Shown piece after piece: positions 4,867-6,368 of a stretch of DNA of 6,368 bases; within the stretch, counting starts at the first letter, position 1; every line of letters begins with the position of its first letter. A program made the position numbers and the translations under genes. Origin of the DNA: Acidobacteriota bacterium (GTDB lineage Bacteria > Acidobacteriota > Vicinamibacteria > Vicinamibacterales > 2-12-FULL-66-21); NCBI GenBank assembly GCA_020200195.1, contig JAIVJE010000055.1, positions 1 to 6,368 on the forward strand, written 5' to 3'. The notes below the pieces were generated by a model. That model was not told where the DNA came from. It did not search any database and saw only the letters and a program-made list of their open reading frames with translations.

Positions 4867-4929
4867 ATGATGGTAACAGAACCCACCAAACGTCCCGCCG
4901 CGTGGTTGATCCTGATCCTCGGCGTTTAG
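4867..4929 (+). CDS. 20-codon hydrophobic mini-ORF (possible gene stub or small membrane peptide)
   Basis: ATG 4867 (with a second ATG adjacent) is preceded by an ideal GGAGG (4855-4859) at seven bases. The product is a basic, proline-containing head (TEPTKRPAAW) followed by a short hydrophobic run (LILILGV), then TAG at 4927-4929. The layout is that of the N-terminus of an inner-membrane protein cut off at the start of its first transmembrane helix. It overlaps the stop codon of the convergent M48 gene by four bases. Either it is the stub of a gene interrupted by rearrangement, or a very small membrane peptide. The strong ribosome binding site is the main support. Confidence 0.3.
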   Translation: MMVTEPTKRPAAWLILILGV

Positions 4930-6368
4930 CGCGTGATAATTTTCACTTTCTGACCAGGTGTGAGCGGCGAGGATTGCGTGAGGCCATTCAGTATCAAGAA
5001 CCGTTCGAGCTTCCTGTCGTCGTAGGCCATGCGCTGCGACATTGATGTGGAGGTTTCCCCTGCTTTTGCCGTTACGATTCGAACGAAGCGCGGCTTGATC
5101 GCTGCCGCTTGCGCAGACGTGATCGTTCGAAAGGATTGAACCATCGTCGACATGGCGCCAAGCCCCTGCCCTGCGGGGCTCAGAGCAACGAAATGATATG
5201 CTTGGGTACGTGAAGGCGCGTAGGCGAACACGGTGACGTCCACCGGTGTGGAACCGCTGCTTGCGCGAACCTGCGTGTAGGCGGCTGGAATGCCATTGAT
5301 GGTGGTCTCCTGAACAGCCGCCTGCGGCGAGCCACCGCCGTCGCCCGCGAGGCTTGCTAGTACCGAGCCCACGTAGTCACGGAGGTTACCAGCATAACCG
5401 GCCATGCTGAACTGCGCTTTTGCGTTTGGTCCGGTGATGGAGACGGCGGTGGCGCCATTTTCCATGGTGAACCCCTGCGGGATCGTGAACGCTATCCGGA
5501 GGACGGGATGAAGAAAGGTGGAGCCTTCGATCACGCCTTGCCGAGGGTCGTCGCCGTACAGCATGCCGTCAAGAGCGCTGAGGACCGCATCACGGTTGCG
5601 AAGGCCGCTCGTGACGCGGGTTGCGGCCGCTTGTGCGGCGGCACGCTGCACACGGGCCTGGGGATCCGGATGCGTGCTTGCCCAAGCCGGCAGACTACGC
5701 GCGTCTCCGCTGGAGCCCTGCTCGAACCGCTCCTGTGCTGCCAGGCTAGCGAGCACTCTGGAGAGTGCGCTTGGATCATAGCCGGCACGTGTCAGGTACT
5801 GAACGGCGAGGTCATCGGCTTCGGTTTCCTGCGCTCTTGAGAACTTCAGCGTGGCTAACTGAGTGCCGGTGCCAATGCCTTGGCTGAGCAACTGACCCAC
5901 GCCCCCGCTTCCCGCCACGGCGCCGACCAGCACTTGGCCCAGTAAGCCCGCGATCGCATTACGCTTAGCCACCTTCTCCCGACGGGCACTATGGCGTGCC
6001 GCAACGTGGCCGATCTCGTGACCGAGAACTCCAGCCAGTTCGGCCTCATCGTTCATCAGGGCCATCAGTTCGCGGGTGACGTAAACGTAGCCGCCCGGAA
6101 TGGCGAAGGCATTGTTCACGGGGCTGTTCAGCAGCGTAACCGTGTACATCGATGGATCAGCGCCGAGGCCGGTCTGCACTGCGACGCGCCGGCCCACGCG
6201 AAGAGCGTAAGCTGCTTGAGGGCCGCTGTAAGCGCCGCCGTACTCGGTGACGAGCCCTGGGTTTGCCTCTGCACCTTTTTGCCGTTCCGCAGCGGAGATC
6301 GGCGCCGCGGGGCGAAGGCCCGCATACTGAGCAGTTGAGGGGGTGGCCGAGAAGATCAGAGCGGCGGG
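4926..6368 (-). CDS. Exported M48 family zinc metalloprotease with C-terminal LysM-like domain (N-terminus outside window)
   Basis: There are 480 visible residues, and the frame stays open to the window edge. The first residues (PAALIFSATPSTAQYAG) look like the end of a signal peptide, so the true start lies beyond 6368; the GTG at 6197 is internal. The peptidase part has the M48 order: a strand-rich lead (NAFAIPGGYVYVTREL), HEIGH (about residues 117-121, two zinc ligands and the catalytic Glu), a Gly/Ala-rich membrane-affine stretch, then ETEADDLA with the third ligand near residue 183. A segment with STHPDPQARVQRA closes the catalytic domain, as in BepA/LoiP-type periplasmic proteases. A beta-rich middle domain follows (FTIPQGFTMENG onward). 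Last comes a LysM-like tail, with an AGETSTSMSQRMAY segment and ending SPLTPGQKVKIITR. The family degrades or helps assemble envelope proteins. The gene ends convergent with the mini-ORF at 4867. Confidence 0.9.
   Translation of the reverse strand, partial: PAALIFSATPSTAQYAGLRPAAPISAAERQKGAEANPGLVTEYGGAYSGPQAAYALRVGRRVAVQTGLGADPSMYTVTLLNSPVNNAFAIPGGYVYVTRELMALMNDEAELAGVLGHEIGHVAARHSARREKVAKRNAIAGLLGQVLVGAVAGSGGVGQLLSQGIGTGTQLATLKFSRAQETEADDLAVQYLTRAGYDPSALSRVLASLAAQERFEQGSSGDARSLPAWASTHPDPQARVQRAAAQAAATRVTSGLRNRDAVLSALDGMLYGDDPRQGVIEGSTFLHPVLRIAFTIPQGFTMENGATAVSITGPNAKAQFSMAGYAGNLRDYVGSVLASLAGDGGGSPQAAVQETTINGIPAAYTQVRASSGSTPVDVTVFAYAPSRTQAYHFVALSPAGQGLGAMSTMVQSFRTITSAQAAAIKPRFVRIVTAKAGETSTSMSQRMAYDDRKLERFLILNGLTQSSPLTPGQKVKIITR

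Noticed and set aside
5508..5840. 110-codon plus-strand open frame and nearby plus-strand frames
   Set aside because: Shadows of the M48 protease gene, which has intact HEIGH and ETEADD motifs.

Overview
The window looks like chromosomal DNA of a GC-rich alphaproteobacterium, most likely in the Sphingomonadales. The signs are the codon use, the MtnP tail, an M48 protease with a C-terminal LysM-like tail, and small dispersed palindromes built on AATGTCYGC / GCAGACATT arms. The taxon is inferred from family resemblance; nothing was searched. No rRNA, tRNA, CRISPR array or complete insertion sequence was seen.

Layout. (1) 1-256: 3' end of an mtnP-type 5'-methylthioadenosine phosphorylase gene. 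(2) 257-908: about 650 bases without a supportable gene. Its first half shows two coding-like patches in different frames, possibly gene wreckage, and it ends in a strong hairpin. (3) 909-3226: the most interesting block. A minus-strand 80-residue XRE regulator resembling restriction-modification controller proteins is divergent from a plus-strand trio: GNAT acetyltransferase, PD-(D/E)XK nuclease, and an unknown Trp-rich protein. The trio is joined by two ATGA overlaps. The 73-base divergent region holds a good sigma70-type promoter for the trio, overlapped by two tandem palindromes that could be the XRE operator. (4) 3363-3518: a 51-residue four-cysteine putative zinc-ribbon protein with an ideal ribosome binding site. 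(5) 3660-4835: two orphan minus-strand genes, DUF6869-like and DUF1810, each lying between same-orientation copies of a palindromic repeat. (6) 4867-4929: a 20-codon hydrophobic mini-ORF with a strong Shine-Dalgarno. (7) 4926-6368: an exported M48 zinc metalloprotease on the minus strand, whose N-terminus lies beyond the window.

Working together. The flanking mtnP and M48 genes look like core chromosomal genes, and the part between them looks like accessory DNA. The XRE/GNAT/nuclease/unknown block has the architecture of a regulated nuclease module, possibly defensive or stress-related, but no methyltransferase is present. Its function is inference. The orphan genes in 3660-4835 appear to be independent units.
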